A stretch of 64,000 nt of DNA from Lentinus brumalis (lineage: Eukaryota > Basidiomycota > Agaricomycetes > Polyporales > Polyporaceae), in NCBI GenBank assembly GCA_001792895.1, contig MARA01000021.1, positions 434,001 to 498,000 of the forward strand, given 5' to 3'. Positions 1 through 12,067 of this stretch are shown here, piece by piece (positions within the stretch are counted from its first letter, which is position 1; the number at the start of each line of letters is the position of its first letter). The position numbers were made by a program, and so were the translations under genes. The notes under the pieces are model-generated. The model was not told the DNA's origin. It did no database searches and saw only the letters and a list, made by a program, of their open reading frames with translations.

Positions 1-2338
1 ACAGCAGCGGCTCATCAGACGGTAATACCGCCGTATACCGGCGAGCGATGACAGGAAGGTCTGTATGTCACTGTCAAGCCCAAATCGCGGACGTACTTGC
101 GAACCATTCGCCGAACTGCTTGAGGTTCCGGAAAGTCCGTGCCAGACATCAAGAACTGCAAGAGCACCCAGAGCTCCATGAGGTTGGTCTGCAGTGGGGT
201 TCCCGTAAGCAGCGGCGGAACGAGCAAAACATGAGGAGGGTATCCCACCGTTGCGACTTGAAGTTCTTGATCATATGCGCCTCGTCGAGGTTCATGTAGT
301 ACCACCGCTTGCGCTTGAACACATGCGCGTCGCGGCGAGCGAGCGTGTTCGCCGTGATGCACGCGTTGAAGTGGTACTTATCGTTCCACCCCTGCCGCAG
401 CTCTTCCGCTGCTTCGTGTTCCCGTGGTAGCTGAGCTCCTTGAACCCAGGCAGGAACTCCTTGAACTCCCAGTTTAGCAGCACGCTCATGGGCACGATGA
501 TCAGGTGCGGTCCCCAGATGCCCCGGTCTCAGGCGAGATGCGCGAGGAGAGAGAGCGTCTGGATGGTTTTCGTGAAACGCAAGTGGCTGTCAGTACTGGA
601 CACGGTGTCTCAATGGGCAGTAGACGTACCCCAGCCCATCTCGTCAGGTTATATCCCATTCAAGTTCTCCGCGTGTATGCTCGCGAGCCATTCCAAGCCG
701 GCCTGCTGGTACGGCCGCAACGACCCTCGCAGGAGCAAGGGTCCCATTCAACTGGCGCGACAGCATACGGTCGAAGGTAGTAGGGAATCGACGAGTCCTC
801 CTCGACCTCATCATCCGCGATATCTTCTTCAGCAACTGGTGGGACATGAGATGAGGCCTCTCGAGCTTCCACCGCCTCGAAGTTGGCAGGCATGATCACA
901 GAAGTATCCATGTCGTCAGCGGCGAGGTCGGGGACTGAGACGGTATCATCAGGCGACTCCTCTAGAAGAGCAGTCTCCTCGACTAATGTGGCACGAGTTT
1001 CAGTGGGGGATCCACGGGGCAAAGCAGCTTCGTCATCCTCGGGCGTGGTTTCTCGTGGTGCATCACCGTTAACCGCAAGACTTACGATGATGGGAGTACC
1101 GGTGGTGAGCTCCTCCGCCTCGATGTCCATCGAGGCACGCTTGGACGCGTACACATGGGTGACTGCGGGAGAGCGCGCGGTATTCTTATCTTCCTGAGGC
1201 CGTACGTCGTCAACAACGGCGGGAGAGACAAGCTCAGCCTCCGACCGAGGCGTGGGCAGTTCCAGATCCACGTCCGTCTCCGCCGCCAGATCCACGTCCA
1301 TGCTCGCACTGCGCGATCTCCCTGGCTGCGACGCACTCTCAACTTCCACACCGGGTACAAGCATAGAGATGCCCTCATCTTCCGCCGTAGACTCGGAGTC
1401 GCTACTCTCCACGTCGGAGCCTGACTGCTCGCCGGCGAAACGAGCCTCGTCTTGTTCTTCCTGGTCGGACTCCGTGGGGGTATGCTCCCGGTCAAAGTCG
1501 TGCGTAGAGACGCTCCGGGACCGGCTTCGCGAGTCGCGTGCCAGATCGAGCTGCTGGATGGACAGAATTTGTCCAGACTGGTCGAGATTCGCGTTCAGGT
1601 GCTCCTGCCCACGTCTTCGCTCCTCGGCCTCCCACTGAAGACGCGCTTGCTCACGCACATGCTGTGGGATATACGCCGTGAGCTAGCTCCCAGGATATAG
1701 CTCCGAAGAAGGAGAGAACGTACGTAGACGGCCTTTTTCCATTGCGCGACGACCATGCGCAACGTCGACCGCGCCAAGCTCCTCAGACGCGCCTCCTCGG
1801 CCTTGTTCTCGCCCTCCCAGTACTTGCTTACCTTCCCGGCAACGTTCTTAGCCATCTCCTGCCCGTCGACGATGTGTGAACCCGTGCGCTCTACCTGAGC
1901 CACGATGCTCGCCCAGGCATCCTGCGGTGGCGGGCCCCTGAACTCGTACGACGACCGGTCGAGCATCCGGCCCTGCTGGCGGAGCTTGTCCACGCGCCGC
2001 CACAGCACGAGCTCATCTGCGATTTCGGCGTGAAGCTCCTCTGCGGTAACCTCACGGTCGCCACGGGTCGTAAAGGTGGATAGGACGCAGTCTCTGCGGG
2101 GAGTTCAGACACACTCGCTGCAGATCGCAGACGACGTCGAGAGGCGGGTTATCTCCACAGCACTCAGCCGCTGCGCAACACATAGCTTCTTCCGCGGAGG
2201 TGGCTGCGAGAGTGCGATGGACCGAATCGACGTGCGCTCGTGAGTTGCAGGATCATCAGAGATGGACACTCGCCTGGCCAGTTTTGCGCTGGGTGCCACG
2301 GCTGGACTGGACGGCGCGTCGACTGCTCCACCCTGCAC
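1..2338 (-). pseudogene. SWR1: SWR1-type SNF2 chromatin-remodelling ATPase, broken, cut by left edge
   Basis: SWR1 is the ATPase of the nuclear complex that swaps H2A.Z into nucleosomes. Reading leftwards from a possible start at 2338, an N-terminal segment is followed by an HSA-like helix region (about 1700-2008, with KYWEGENKAEEARLRSLAR and VVAQWKKAV) that binds actin-related proteins. Then comes a long acidic, serine-rich linker (660-1658). The ATPase part shows ADEMGWG, TIQTLSLLAHLA, SVLLNWEFKEFLPGF, LSYHGNTK and LLTGTPLQTNLMELW. These pieces fall in different frames. Bases are lost around 660-700, TGA replaces a codon just after AHLA (near 528), and further frame changes lie near 300-400 and 230. 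A GT-AG intron is still visible between GWG and KTIQ. The lesions hit conserved motifs, so this is a decayed copy rather than a misread exon structure. The family assignment is strong. Whether an intact copy exists elsewhere cannot be seen. Confidence 0.82.
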
Positions 2339-4149
2339 CTTCCTCCTGACTGAGGCGCTCAGGTCGTATTCGTGCTGCTGTTTCCCGAGGCCGATGGGAA
2401 AGCGCTTTCATAGTCTAGAACGTAGTCCCCGGACTGTCATCTACTCGGTGAGAGTTCTTGCTCGGAGAAGGGTTGGAGGAGACACTCGGTGCGTGGGCAG
2501 ACTAGTCAGCACCTGCTGTCGCTCCGTATGGGCACGTCTCATCGTGCGACGCGAAGGCCCTGCCAAGTTCCAACGAAGTGTGGTCCACGATATCGTATTG
2601 CGCTTGAAACTGCGTAGTACATGCTGAATGGTGGGACATTAGCACGGTACCTACCCTCTGGAAGACATGGGAACGGTCTTCTTTCGCCAGCTGCAAATAT
2701 ACCGGACTTAGATGACGCTGTTCTCGTCACTATTTGTGGCACATTGTGCTCTCGGAAGGGGAGGATGACGGGTGACTATCGTGAAAGGATGCATACCTTC
2801 GGATCGTATGTCAAAAGAGCAACGAGCATTTCCATGCTCCGCGGACCTGCTGTAGATCAGAAGACTCCGCACACCGCACAGAAGGCGACGTACCAAGGTG
2901 TCATGGTTGCCCATTATCCTGTCTAGCTCCCCTATCTGCCCTGCACGAACTTCGCGCGCATACTGTCCAAGCCTTCTGCGTACGATACACCCGCCACCTG
3001 TCCCATCATCATATATGTTCCGCCCCGAGCTCGAGGACGCATGAGCTGACATACGTCTTGCGTCTTGCATTCATTGCGTCCGAGCCGTTGACCCGGGCCT
3101 GCAATGCAGTTGGGTGATCTCGGTCATTATGGCACCATTCGACGAGAATGTAGACTTGAGAGTCGTACGGGCGAGAAGAAACAATGTGTCGGCAGACGGG
3201 GAAAATGGGAAGGACAGCGAGTTAAACGTTCGGGTCGGGCATGGATCTGCAACGATCAGCCTGCCTTTTATGGTATATCCATACGTAAGAGATACTTATT
3301 GCGCAGACGCCAATTGATCAGCTCCTCCTCCTCCTCTCGACTCTCCGGAAGCTACATGGTACTTGCGTCGCACCTATGTCTGCGGTCAGGCGAAAGGTAC
3401 GTTCCATGGATGTACTCACATCACATTGCCCATGTGTCACGATTTCGACGAGTCAAGACTCCGAGAGAAGTGGAAATTTCTGCGTTTCGGATAGTCAGCT
3501 TCGAACTACCCTCCATATGATAGGATACCTGACTGTATGGCTCACTCATCCGAAGGTCTGGTGAGTATTTGACGAAACATCACCTGTTTATCAGGATCGG
3601 CTGCATACTTACTTACTGTCAATACCGGCCGCCAGCCGGGCCTCGCACAGGTTGCAACGACCAACGGTGTACGTCAGATCACATATATATGAAGTGCACG
3701 AAGTTGTGAAAGTGCAAGTCCTACGTAGTCGGAGACCAAACCGCCCTCGAAGAAGTAAGTAGTCGCGTTCCGGGCTGCGGCACAGTGTGCGGCTGAACGC
3801 TTCCTCTCCGCGCTCAACTTGAACTCATAGTACTACTACTACTAATAGTAGGCTGAACAACTGCACAGACCGGAAGTCAAGCTCTGGTTTACCGCACGAC
3901 AGTGCTCGGAGCTTACCATTATACAAGACGTCTTCTACGCCCGGTGGTGTCTGAACATCGAGGCCTCATCTGCCCGGTCCACACCATCTGGACAGTCTTG
4001 TTGTCCGGGCGACCCGCGCTGGTCGGATACCGCCCTACTGGGCTCGTCTGCTGGGCGGTGAGCGCAGTTCTTGCACGAAGGCATGCCTGCGTGATCTCTC
4101 CCGTCGCCGCGGCAATGCTCATATTGCTTGAGTCTAGTTAGTTGTGGCT
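2339..4149. other. No gene recognised
   Basis: Only short reading frames without protein-like character are seen on either strand. A short (tac)n tract sits at about 3830-3845 and a (ctc)n tract near 3320. Nothing else is supported. Confidence 0.5.
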
Positions 4150-4574
4150 ACGAACAGAGGCCATAATGGCACTCACAGGTACGTTCTGAGCCTTGGCCAC
4201 CCGCCCGCTCGACGGCATATCTGACGTAGTCGTCCACAAACAGGACGTCCTTGCCGGGAACCGCAGCGGCATAGTCACAGGGTGCACGCCTCCACTGCGC
4301 AGCGGGACAAGCCCCAGGGATTCGCGACGTGCTGCAGCGTCTTGTAGCCGAAGCGTCAGCCGGGCGACCTGATCATCAGATCGAAGACGTGCATACCTCC
4401 GAAGGTCATGTTGAATCCAGGAAGCTCGACTGGGGTTGTATGATAACTCCCGTCGGCGTACTGCACTTGAACCTGCGCGAAGGCGGGCGGGAACGAGAGA
4501 TACGCGAACGTCGGCTGCCAAATGGGTGGCGCGGACTCTGCGTCTTGGAGGTTCTCTTGGTGAGTGTAAGTCAT
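4150..4574 (-). pseudogene. Scrambled remnant of an unrecognised gene
   Basis: From an ATG at 4572-4574 the first 72 codons read like real protein (IWQPTFAYLSFPPAF, VQYADGSYHTTPVELPG, NMTFGGMHVFDLM) and then hit TGA. Protein-like sequence continues past the stop but changes frame twice: GYKTLQHVANPWG, then GLVPLRSGGVHPV, then DYAAAVPGKDVLF and VDDYVRYAVERAGG, ending near an intron-like GTACCTG. Three frames for one continuous-looking protein suggest small insertions or deletions. I do not recognise the family. Alternatively these are exons of a live gene with unusual small introns, or chance reading frames. Confidence 0.3.
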
Positions 4575-5337
4575 GGTAGGGAGGCTGATGATGCATAGTC
4601 TATGCAATCGGCACGGTGTTATATAGCAATGGGTGATGATTCACGTGCGGCTCTATATCTGCCTTGACCTACCTTAGGTAGCGATGGATATCCCGCTGGC
4701 ACGTATCACTCGATGCTGCATACTTGGACGGCCTTGGCTGTCACCTTCACCGTGATCTCGAAGAAGGGTACCTCCACCAGATTGGGAGCGCCGCTCGGAG
4801 GTTCTGACTGTTTCGGCGGCGGCGCTGGGCTATGGTGCTTCCATGCGGTCATTTGGCACCTGCCAGTGATGGTGGCTGCTCATGATCAATACAACGAAGT
4901 GATTGATCGGGATCGAAGTGGCTTTAGAACTCTGCTGAGGAATCGCATGCAAGCCACATGGCGCCCCGTTGGCCCGGAGAACGTGAGGGTACGGCGGTGA
5001 CTGAAACGACGGGCTGTACTTATCTCGGATCGTTGACGATGCTCTCTCTCCTACAGCCTTTGAATGACACTCGTACCTCGGGTACTGTGTGGCTGGCTCG
5101 GGACCGGGGAGATGGAAGAGCTCAACTAGAGTAAGTTTAATCGACAGTCACCGACGAAACAACCGACCATTCTAAAGGTGGCAATGTCTCGCCCAACACC
5201 GCTTCATCGCTCCTGCGTTTCACGCAGGATGGTTCGAACGTCGCCGACCTGTTCATGTCGAAGTGGTCAAGGAGGTTCCTCCGGAGTTTGCCGAGACAAC
5301 CATGAGAGCATTCTACCCAGCGCCGCTGCCTCGTGTT

Positions 5338-5655
5338 CTCCCTTTTGGAAGGCGGCGACAAGAGCCGCTTCATCTATTCTCGTCCTGGTGCTCCATGCAA
5401 AGTTGCGGCGCCGCTCGGGCGTGGTGGACGACTTCTAGCACACAGGGAACTCTGGCAAGGTAGGATCACGGCGCACGCTTAGACGAGAAACGGCTTAGAG
5501 TCTCCCTTTTGGAAGGCGGCGACAAGAGCCGCTTTATCTATTCTCATCCTGGTGCTTCATGCAACCTGCGGCGCCGCTCGGGCGTGGTGGACGACTTCTC
5601 ACACACAGAAACGCTGGCAGGGTAGGGTCACGCGTAGACGAGACACGGCTTAGGG
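5338..5655. repeat. Two-unit tandem direct repeat, about 160 bases per unit
   Basis: Unit 1 is 5338-5501 and unit 2 is 5502-5655. Both begin CTCCCTTTTGGAAGGCGGCG and run colinearly through a GCGGCGCCGCTCGGGCGTGG core to a CGGCTTAG end. Unit 2 lacks a few bases near 5630. Three of the first differences are C-to-T or G-to-A in unit 2 relative to unit 1. A third, very degenerate start may follow near 5662 (CCCCCTATTGGAAGGG). No gene was recognised in the repeat. Confidence 0.85.
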
Positions 5656-8416
5656 TAGATGGCCCCCTATTGGAAGGGCTCGAAATCTCATGAAGCACAG
5701 CGGGAGGCAGAGGCAAAGAAATATGTTACTATATGAGCTGATTTAATTTAACACATCGCAATCCATTTTCACGTCGGGTGGTGCTTATAGGATACTAACT
5801 ATGCAGATGTGGGATTAGATGACGATATGTTCAGAAACGAGAAGTCGGACGACGACGCTCAGAAAAAGTCGGTCGCTCCCGGATACATGCCTACGACAGA
5901 CTCTGCGAACGACATATCCGCATGTTCATCTCCCGTGCCTGTAGAATATGCAGAAGATCAATCGGGTGCCACATGTGCATCGGAGAGACACGACGGCTCA
6001 CCTACGAATGATACGTCGAGGAGACCCAGAGCATCGGGGAAGCGCTCCGGGTCCATATCGAGCATAACCTCGTGCTCGGCGGGACTGCACCAGCACAATG
6101 CCTCCTCCGCGGCGCATCGAGCGCATCGAGATGCAGACTAAGAATAAGCCGAGGTCAGTACTAATGTGCGCGAACATGACCTCCCCAAACCGACGAATTC
6201 CTAACGCGGACAGGAGCCACCACGAAGCGATCACTCACCGGAATGGAGGGCATAGCGTAGGGGACATCCGCTCCGAGTTGTGACGCCTCGGACGATGAAT
6301 AGTTCACGGACGTGTTCAGGTATGGGTAACTCGAAGCTGTCGACAGGTGCGCATGCTGAGGCGGGGGTAGGCCGTAGTAGACTCTGAGATGTACGCGAAG
6401 TCGGTCTCAGGGAGTGGTCCAGGGGCCGAGGTATGTTGCACCTCGGGACAAGAAACAGACGGCTCAAACTGGGCGGGGTTGGTGGCTCCCAGAGCGCAAC
6501 CGGGGGTTGGCAAGGACATGACTTCAGCTGAGGACGTACGTGAGCAGGAAGCCAATGGCGGATCGCAGCGGGTCTAGAGATGTACGCACCCACAGCGAGG
6601 GTGACGACGCACCCGGGGATGATAACATCTGCTGTCTGCACTGCTCCTCCCGGAAGGCGCGTCGTGAGAGTGCCGATGCGCGACGGGAAGACAATTCGGA
6701 TGGTGACCGGGTCTTGCGCCGTGGAGGGATCGTTGGCGACCGCGGCATGCATGAGGCGGTGGTAGAGCTCGTTGAGCCAGGACATTGGGCAATGTGGTCA
6801 CGACTCGAGGACGAGAGCAAGCAAGATGTTTGCGGACGGAAGAGACGGAAGTTGCGTTTATATACCCTAGAGGGTAAGTGGGTAGTGTCCCGTAGCATGT
6901 GTCGCCGCCGCAGCAAAAGGGTACAAGGCGACCCCGAGCGACCCCATGGTGCCTTGCATACTGATGAAAGGGGCGTGGCAGCCTCATGGGCAATGTCAGT
7001 TTGAAGAACGAAGGGGAGCGGCGCAGATGCAAGTAGTCCGAAGTGCACACCATGACACGGGCAAAGTGCTGATTTGTTCGACATTCTGCAGACTGCTTCA
7101 GCAAGATTCGGCCCATCGATCGTGTGGATCGCCGTCATGCATGGATCGCTGGCGCTCCGTACTCACCTGTGAGAATAGAGATAAACCTTGTACGAGCCAC
7201 GTGGGTTTTTCGATGAAGCGGCGATAAAGAGGGTCATGATGCTGGGACGGCATTCGGTCGAGGAGTTATCTGCGGTATTACACGACATCCCACATTGAAT
7301 GCGCAAGACGTCGACAACGAGGAGCTTCGACTTCACCTGAGATGGTGCTTGTCAGTAACTTATCGCGCAGTCTGACGAATTGTCCCTACCCGTCCGTGAG
7401 CCGCCGGGAATCCAAACGCATATTCCCGATAGCATTCCGCTCTGACGCCTTCCACTTGTCTCGATTTCCCACCGTTGCCTCGTCGAAGTGCGTGAAAGCC
7501 TACCTGACACAGACCGCCGCCGGGACGCGTCCGATGTCAGTCGCAAGCACCGTCTTCACCACGGTCACATTTTCTCAATCGCCTGCTTCCTTCTCCCTGC
7601 ACCCGGTGGTGCCCATCGATGGCGACGAGCAGCGACCAAACACAGTTGCACACGGTGCCATGTCACCGACTCACCGACGCAGAGGTCCGTATTGTCGGGC
7701 GCAGCGAAAGGAAGCGACCGCACTTTGTGTAGTTTGTGAGTCCAAGAGAGGGATAATCGTACGTACATTCCCAGGAGAGTAGAGCACGGACAGCGCGGTG
7801 AGGAAACGGCGTCAAGCCTGAGCAACGCGCTTGTGGCCTTATTTGGTTCGTGCCGAGTATGGTAGGCTAGACGCGCATCATCGAAGTTCTCCCGGGCCTC
7901 AGCCCTCTCCAGCCCTACTCCAGTTCCTCACATATGTTCGCGAAATCACATCTGATCTACCGCGCCACCTTCTGCTTTTTGACCAGCAGGATTTCCTGCT
8001 GAGGAAACTTGTGGGAGCTGATATGCCAGAAGCTAGACCGACTCTACTGGCCAGTAAGCACTGGGATCACGACTCCTCACGACCGCACGCAACCTAATGG
8101 GCCGCCAACGCGTTGTGTGGCTTTTTTGTGGCCTTTTGCGGCATCGTAGTGATGGTCCAAGTTGATTACTGCCAGGTGTCCGGGAAGTACCGACCTTATT
8201 TACCTGCAGTCGGATCAGAGTTATGTAGATCTGATCTGCCGTGATAACGTCCCTCTTACCATCGCCTCTCGACCTCTCTACCATCGAGCTCTGCCAGCAG
8301 GTCTTTGAGCCGACAAGAGGCTAGACTGGGTACGGAGTCGCTCATCGGTAAGCACTACCCTGTCGAATCTCTACATGATGTATACTACGTCGACTGACAT
8401 GATGTAGGGCAGCATC
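5656..8416. other. No gene supported; decayed-looking sequence
   Basis: Several medium reading frames overlap on both strands between 6.2 and 7.1 kb. One on the reverse strand (6231-6785) begins in a hydrophobic, protein-like way (TIRIVFPSRIG, ADVIIPGCVVTLAVG) but then becomes low-complexity, and the continuation of the protein-like part is in another frame. It may be a membrane-protein remnant. No family could be assigned safely. Confidence 0.4.
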
Positions 8417-9920
8417 ATGGCCATAACCATCGACTGTCTTCCAAACGAGATCTTGGTCAAGATCTTCGTTCTCCACCAACCTCCGCGCATTGAGGGTCAC
8501 GATCGAGGGACGAAGCCAGAGTGGCGGGACGCATGTGCATGGGCACCTCTCATGGGCGTGTGTCGCCACTGGCGCACCGTCGCCCTCGAGACCCCTCTCC
8601 TATGGCAAGTCGTTGATGTCGGGAAGAGCACCAAGTGGTTGGAGCTGGCGATAGTTTGCACCCGAGACGCTGTCCTGGAGCTCTACTTCCACTCCCACCC
8701 GACTGGTGCCTGATGCTGATCATGCCGCACCTACATCGCGTGCGCAAGCTCTTGCTTCCTCCCATGTCGCTCGTCTATCTTTCCCTCCTGTCGTCAATCC
8801 ACAACGAGACGTTCCCCGTCCTCGACGAACTGCGGCTATGGGTCGACGAGCCACAGGAACCGCGAGTCGCCGAATATGTGCCGTTTGACCTCTCGCCCAG
8901 CCGCTTTCCGGCTCTTCGTGTCCTCCATCTCCAAAACGGGGTTGTGCCCTGGACGACTGCAACTATGTCGCGGCTCCGGTATCTCAGCCTCCGCTCGTGT
9001 TCCCCACTCCAGCCAATACCCTCGTTTCGGCAATTCCTGGATGTCATCGAGGCATGCAGCGAGCTTGAAAAGCTAGAGCTGCACTACTTCATCTCTCGGT
9101 TTGCATCACCTTCTATACACGAATCCACGCGGATGATCCGTCTGCCAAAGCTGCGCGAGCTCGTGCTCGGTGATGCCCCGGACTCCATCGCGCACTTCAT
9201 CGCCAACGTCTACATAGAGGAGACCGTGACTGTGCGTCTCGAGGGGTGGCCTGCCATCATTGGTGACGAGCTGCAAGAGGGTTTCCAGTCCTTACTTCCC
9301 AAGAATGCATCGCACCTTCCGGTCCTGCGCACGCTCACAGAAGTGTGGATCACCTTGAACATCGGACGACCAAGAGATCATCGGCGTAGTCCCGCGGCGG
9401 TCACTCCCGTTGACCTTATCTCTCTCCACGAAGGTTGACTACTTACACTGGTTGGTGGTCCTACCACTCCACCATGCTCACCGAGTTCGCCATCCTGTTT
9501 CGAGATGTCCGACTGCAGACTCTGAGGGTGTTCCTGGAGCCCCAAAATACCCAGTCGTTCCATACCTGGATCGAACTCTTTGCCGCGTTCCCGACACTCC
9601 AACATCTCGAGCTCCACCCGGGAGGGGACCCTGTCCACGTATTCATGGCGCTGTCGAGCTTGTCAGCCCCTACCGAGGGACCTCAACTGAGCAGGCCACT
9701 CTGTCCGAACTTGAGAAGGTTGGAGATGGACTATCTCTAATTCTCGGAACGGCAACATCGTCTCATGCTGATCGCGCTGCGGAAGCGCGCGGCGTTGGGG
9801 ATCCCTAAGCTTGAGTACGTGGGGCTAAGGTACAACGAAGACGGGGCGAGGAAGATGCGGGCCCTGGTGGGCGATATCTCTGATTACGTTACAGTATTCG
9901 ACTGTTCGTCGTCCTTGTAG
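8417..9920 (+). pseudogene. F-box protein gene, frameshifted and with a nonsense codon
   Basis: F-box proteins recruit substrates to SCF ubiquitin ligases. The start at 8417 opens a classical F-box (CLPNEILVKIFVLHQPP, WAPLMGVCRHWRTVALETP, LLWQVVDV). At about 8700 the frame is lost (TGA at 8711-8713) and continues one frame over from LIMPHLHRVRKLLLPP into leucine-rich repeats (ALRVLHLQNG, LRYLSLRSCSP, KLRELVLGDAP). A second frame change lies near 9400-9435, and the third section (FRDVRLQTLRVFLEP, LQHLELHPGG) is cut by TAA at 9738-9740. The same frame then runs on to a normal-looking end (LEYVGLRYNEDG, SLstop at 9920). This F-box is closer to the general fungal type than the family that fills the rest of the window. 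Confidence 0.75.
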
Positions 9921-10106
9921 ATTGTACTTCATATGCTCCCCGTAACACGTCGAGTCATGCAAAAAAAATCAATGCTTACAATGGATCAATGAGATGTATA
10001 TGTCCCAAGTCTCGAGTCGCTGCAGACCACGAAGATTCGCTGCTACTCGACGTCGAGGTCCGTCCTTCCGTGCTGAGGGCGATGGCCCGTTCCGAAGTGC
10101 GCGACG

Positions 10107-11689
10107 TCATTCGAGAAGCCGCCTCGCAGCTTGGATGCCCGCGACGATGTCGAGCATCCGATCCGACAACAGCGAGGGCCGAGACGGGTTGTACCGGATG
10201 TACCTGGGCGTGCTGAGATTGGGAAAGAGCCGGTCCATCACGAGCGCGAGCGCCAGCAAGTCCGCGGTGGCCTCTCCCACCACATTGCTGAGATGCAGTT
10301 CTCGGACGCAGGACTGCTCCATGCGCGGGACCAAAGACGGCGGTGACGGCAGATGGCACACGTCGAGGTTGGCGAGCGATACACATTTCAGCCTGGGGCA
10401 ACGCACTACCAGGTCCATGGAGAAGGGGATTGGGGGCGGGTCCTCCGGCGATTCGTCGGTATACATGATCCTGAGGGAGCGCAGATCGGGCCACGCAGCG
10501 GCGATCGCGACGATGTCCTCGGCGGACGGGCCTATGGGATACGCACGGAGCTGACAGGTCAGCTTATGGATGTGGCGAAGGGAGAATATTGGTTCGAGCA
10601 TGTCGGCGAGGCTGAGGGGAGCAGGTGTCGGGGTGAGCCAGCCTGGATACAGCGCAAGAGAGGAGAGCTTCGGCTGGACCATGCAGCGGACCCTACCGGG
10701 GAAGGCCTTGAAGTCATCGGCGACCATCTCCCCTTCGATGAAGAGCTCCACTTTCCGTAGACGTGAGTAAGTTACCGTTCCTAGCGGCTTCTCCACATGG
10801 TCAGGTTTGCCTCGAACCAGCAAGATTTCGAGAGCCTCGAAGCCATCCTGCGAGGACGCCGCAAGAACGGCCTCCTGAAAATCGACACGAACTCCGAGGA
10901 CTCGGGGCTTTTCTAGGGACGAGAGCACGCTCATCTCAGCATAATGCACGGCTGCCCTGCAAATCAGCAAGTCGAGTTCGCGAAGCCCTGCTAAAGAAGC
11001 CACAGACTGTAGAGTAGATGGCGGTACATCTTGGGAGATGCGCGGGGAATGATCGAGGCTGGCAAGGGATTTGGTCGACATAGTGCAGAGATGAGGTCAT
11101 TGACAAGCGCAGTTGCTTGCGGACTGCGTGAAACCGTGTACCCGGCGACCATCGTCAATATGCGGATAGACGAAGAGAATACGAGGAGCCCTGCCGATGG
11201 ATCCTGAGGCTCCACGTGCCCCGTTGAGCTTCTTAACGAGCAGCAGCCATGATGAAGCCTCCATCGGAAGGGAGCCAATGTGCTTGAGTTCGCGAACGAG
11301 TCCGGCATATCTCTGAAATTGACACCACGCAGATCCTTCAAATCCAGAAATGTAGAAGCGACGCTGGCACGCATTCGTCAGAACGCCTGAGTACCGTTGC
11401 TGCAGGAGTCCGTGAGATGACTCACCTGTTTATCCCCTTTTCTTCTCCTCAAGTGCAAGAGCCACAAGAGAGGTGCGAGATCGTCGAGCACTCGCCAAAG
11501 GGCACTCAAAGCGCAGGCAGACATCCCGTGGTTGACGGTCGCACATGCCACAAGAGGAGATCGCTGTTCCTGTCTGTAAACTGGGTCCACATCAAAAGCT
11601 GTGGACTTATTCTCCATTACAGGAGTCAAGTGAAAGAATATCTCTCTGAGGACATCCTGACAAGCTATCGCACGCTGCGTCGACGGCAT
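10107..11689 (-). pseudogene. F-box/LRR family member with one internal stop codon
   Basis: Exon 1 (11426-11689, 88 codons) carries the degenerate F-box of the local family (AIACQDVLREIFFHLTP, ALSALWRVLDDLAPLL). It ends at GTGAGT with a phase-0 intron (11364-11425), the same place as in the intact relatives. Exon 2 starts at 11363 (WCQFQRYAGLVRELK, WLLLVKKLNGA). A TGA at 11097-11099 interrupts it, but the same frame resumes at once and is open for 330 codons with family motifs (LREIDL-like repeats, SLADMLEPIFSLRHIHKLTC, VVRCPRLKCVSLANLDV, LALALVMDRLFPNL) to the normal AARRLL end at 10107. A segment usually present after KKLNGA (PLLPMLRRL in relatives) seems missing. The stop could lie in an extra intron, but no convincing splice pair flanks it. 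Confidence 0.62.
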
Positions 11690-12067
11690 CCGATATTACC
11701 AGCGATACTTAAGGGTAGAGAGGGGCGCGTTGGTCAAAGCACGAAGTGAACCCTATAATTCTCACTCACGTTTTCAGACGAGAAGACTTGCGTGTGTATA
11801 TCGGCCAGGTCAACGTCGAAAGAAGTGGTGGTTAAGCACAAAGTCTTTCAATCGAGGCGGTGTGATTGGTTGGCTAGAGCCGGCCCGAGCACCCGGTTCG
11901 CCTATGTAGCTATACCAGATGAGCCATCCGTGCTTAACTGAAACTCTGACCCTCATACTGGTTATCGTTTTCCTCGCCATGTCTCGCTGAGCTCAAGATA
12001 GCGTGATCGCCATTTCTACTCAGATCTCATCGAACCAGCGAAGACCTCGTGTTCCCACTCAGCCAAC
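11690..12067. other. Divergent intergenic region
   Basis: This lies between the start of the reverse F-box gene and the start of the forward SulP gene, so it should hold both promoters. No clear TATA box or other element was identified. Confidence 0.4.

Noticed and set aside
6231..6785. Possible signal peptide peptidase remnant (IRIVFPSRIG, ADVIIPGCVV)
   Set aside because: The key GLGD and PALLY motifs are absent and only short matches remain, so the family cannot be claimed.
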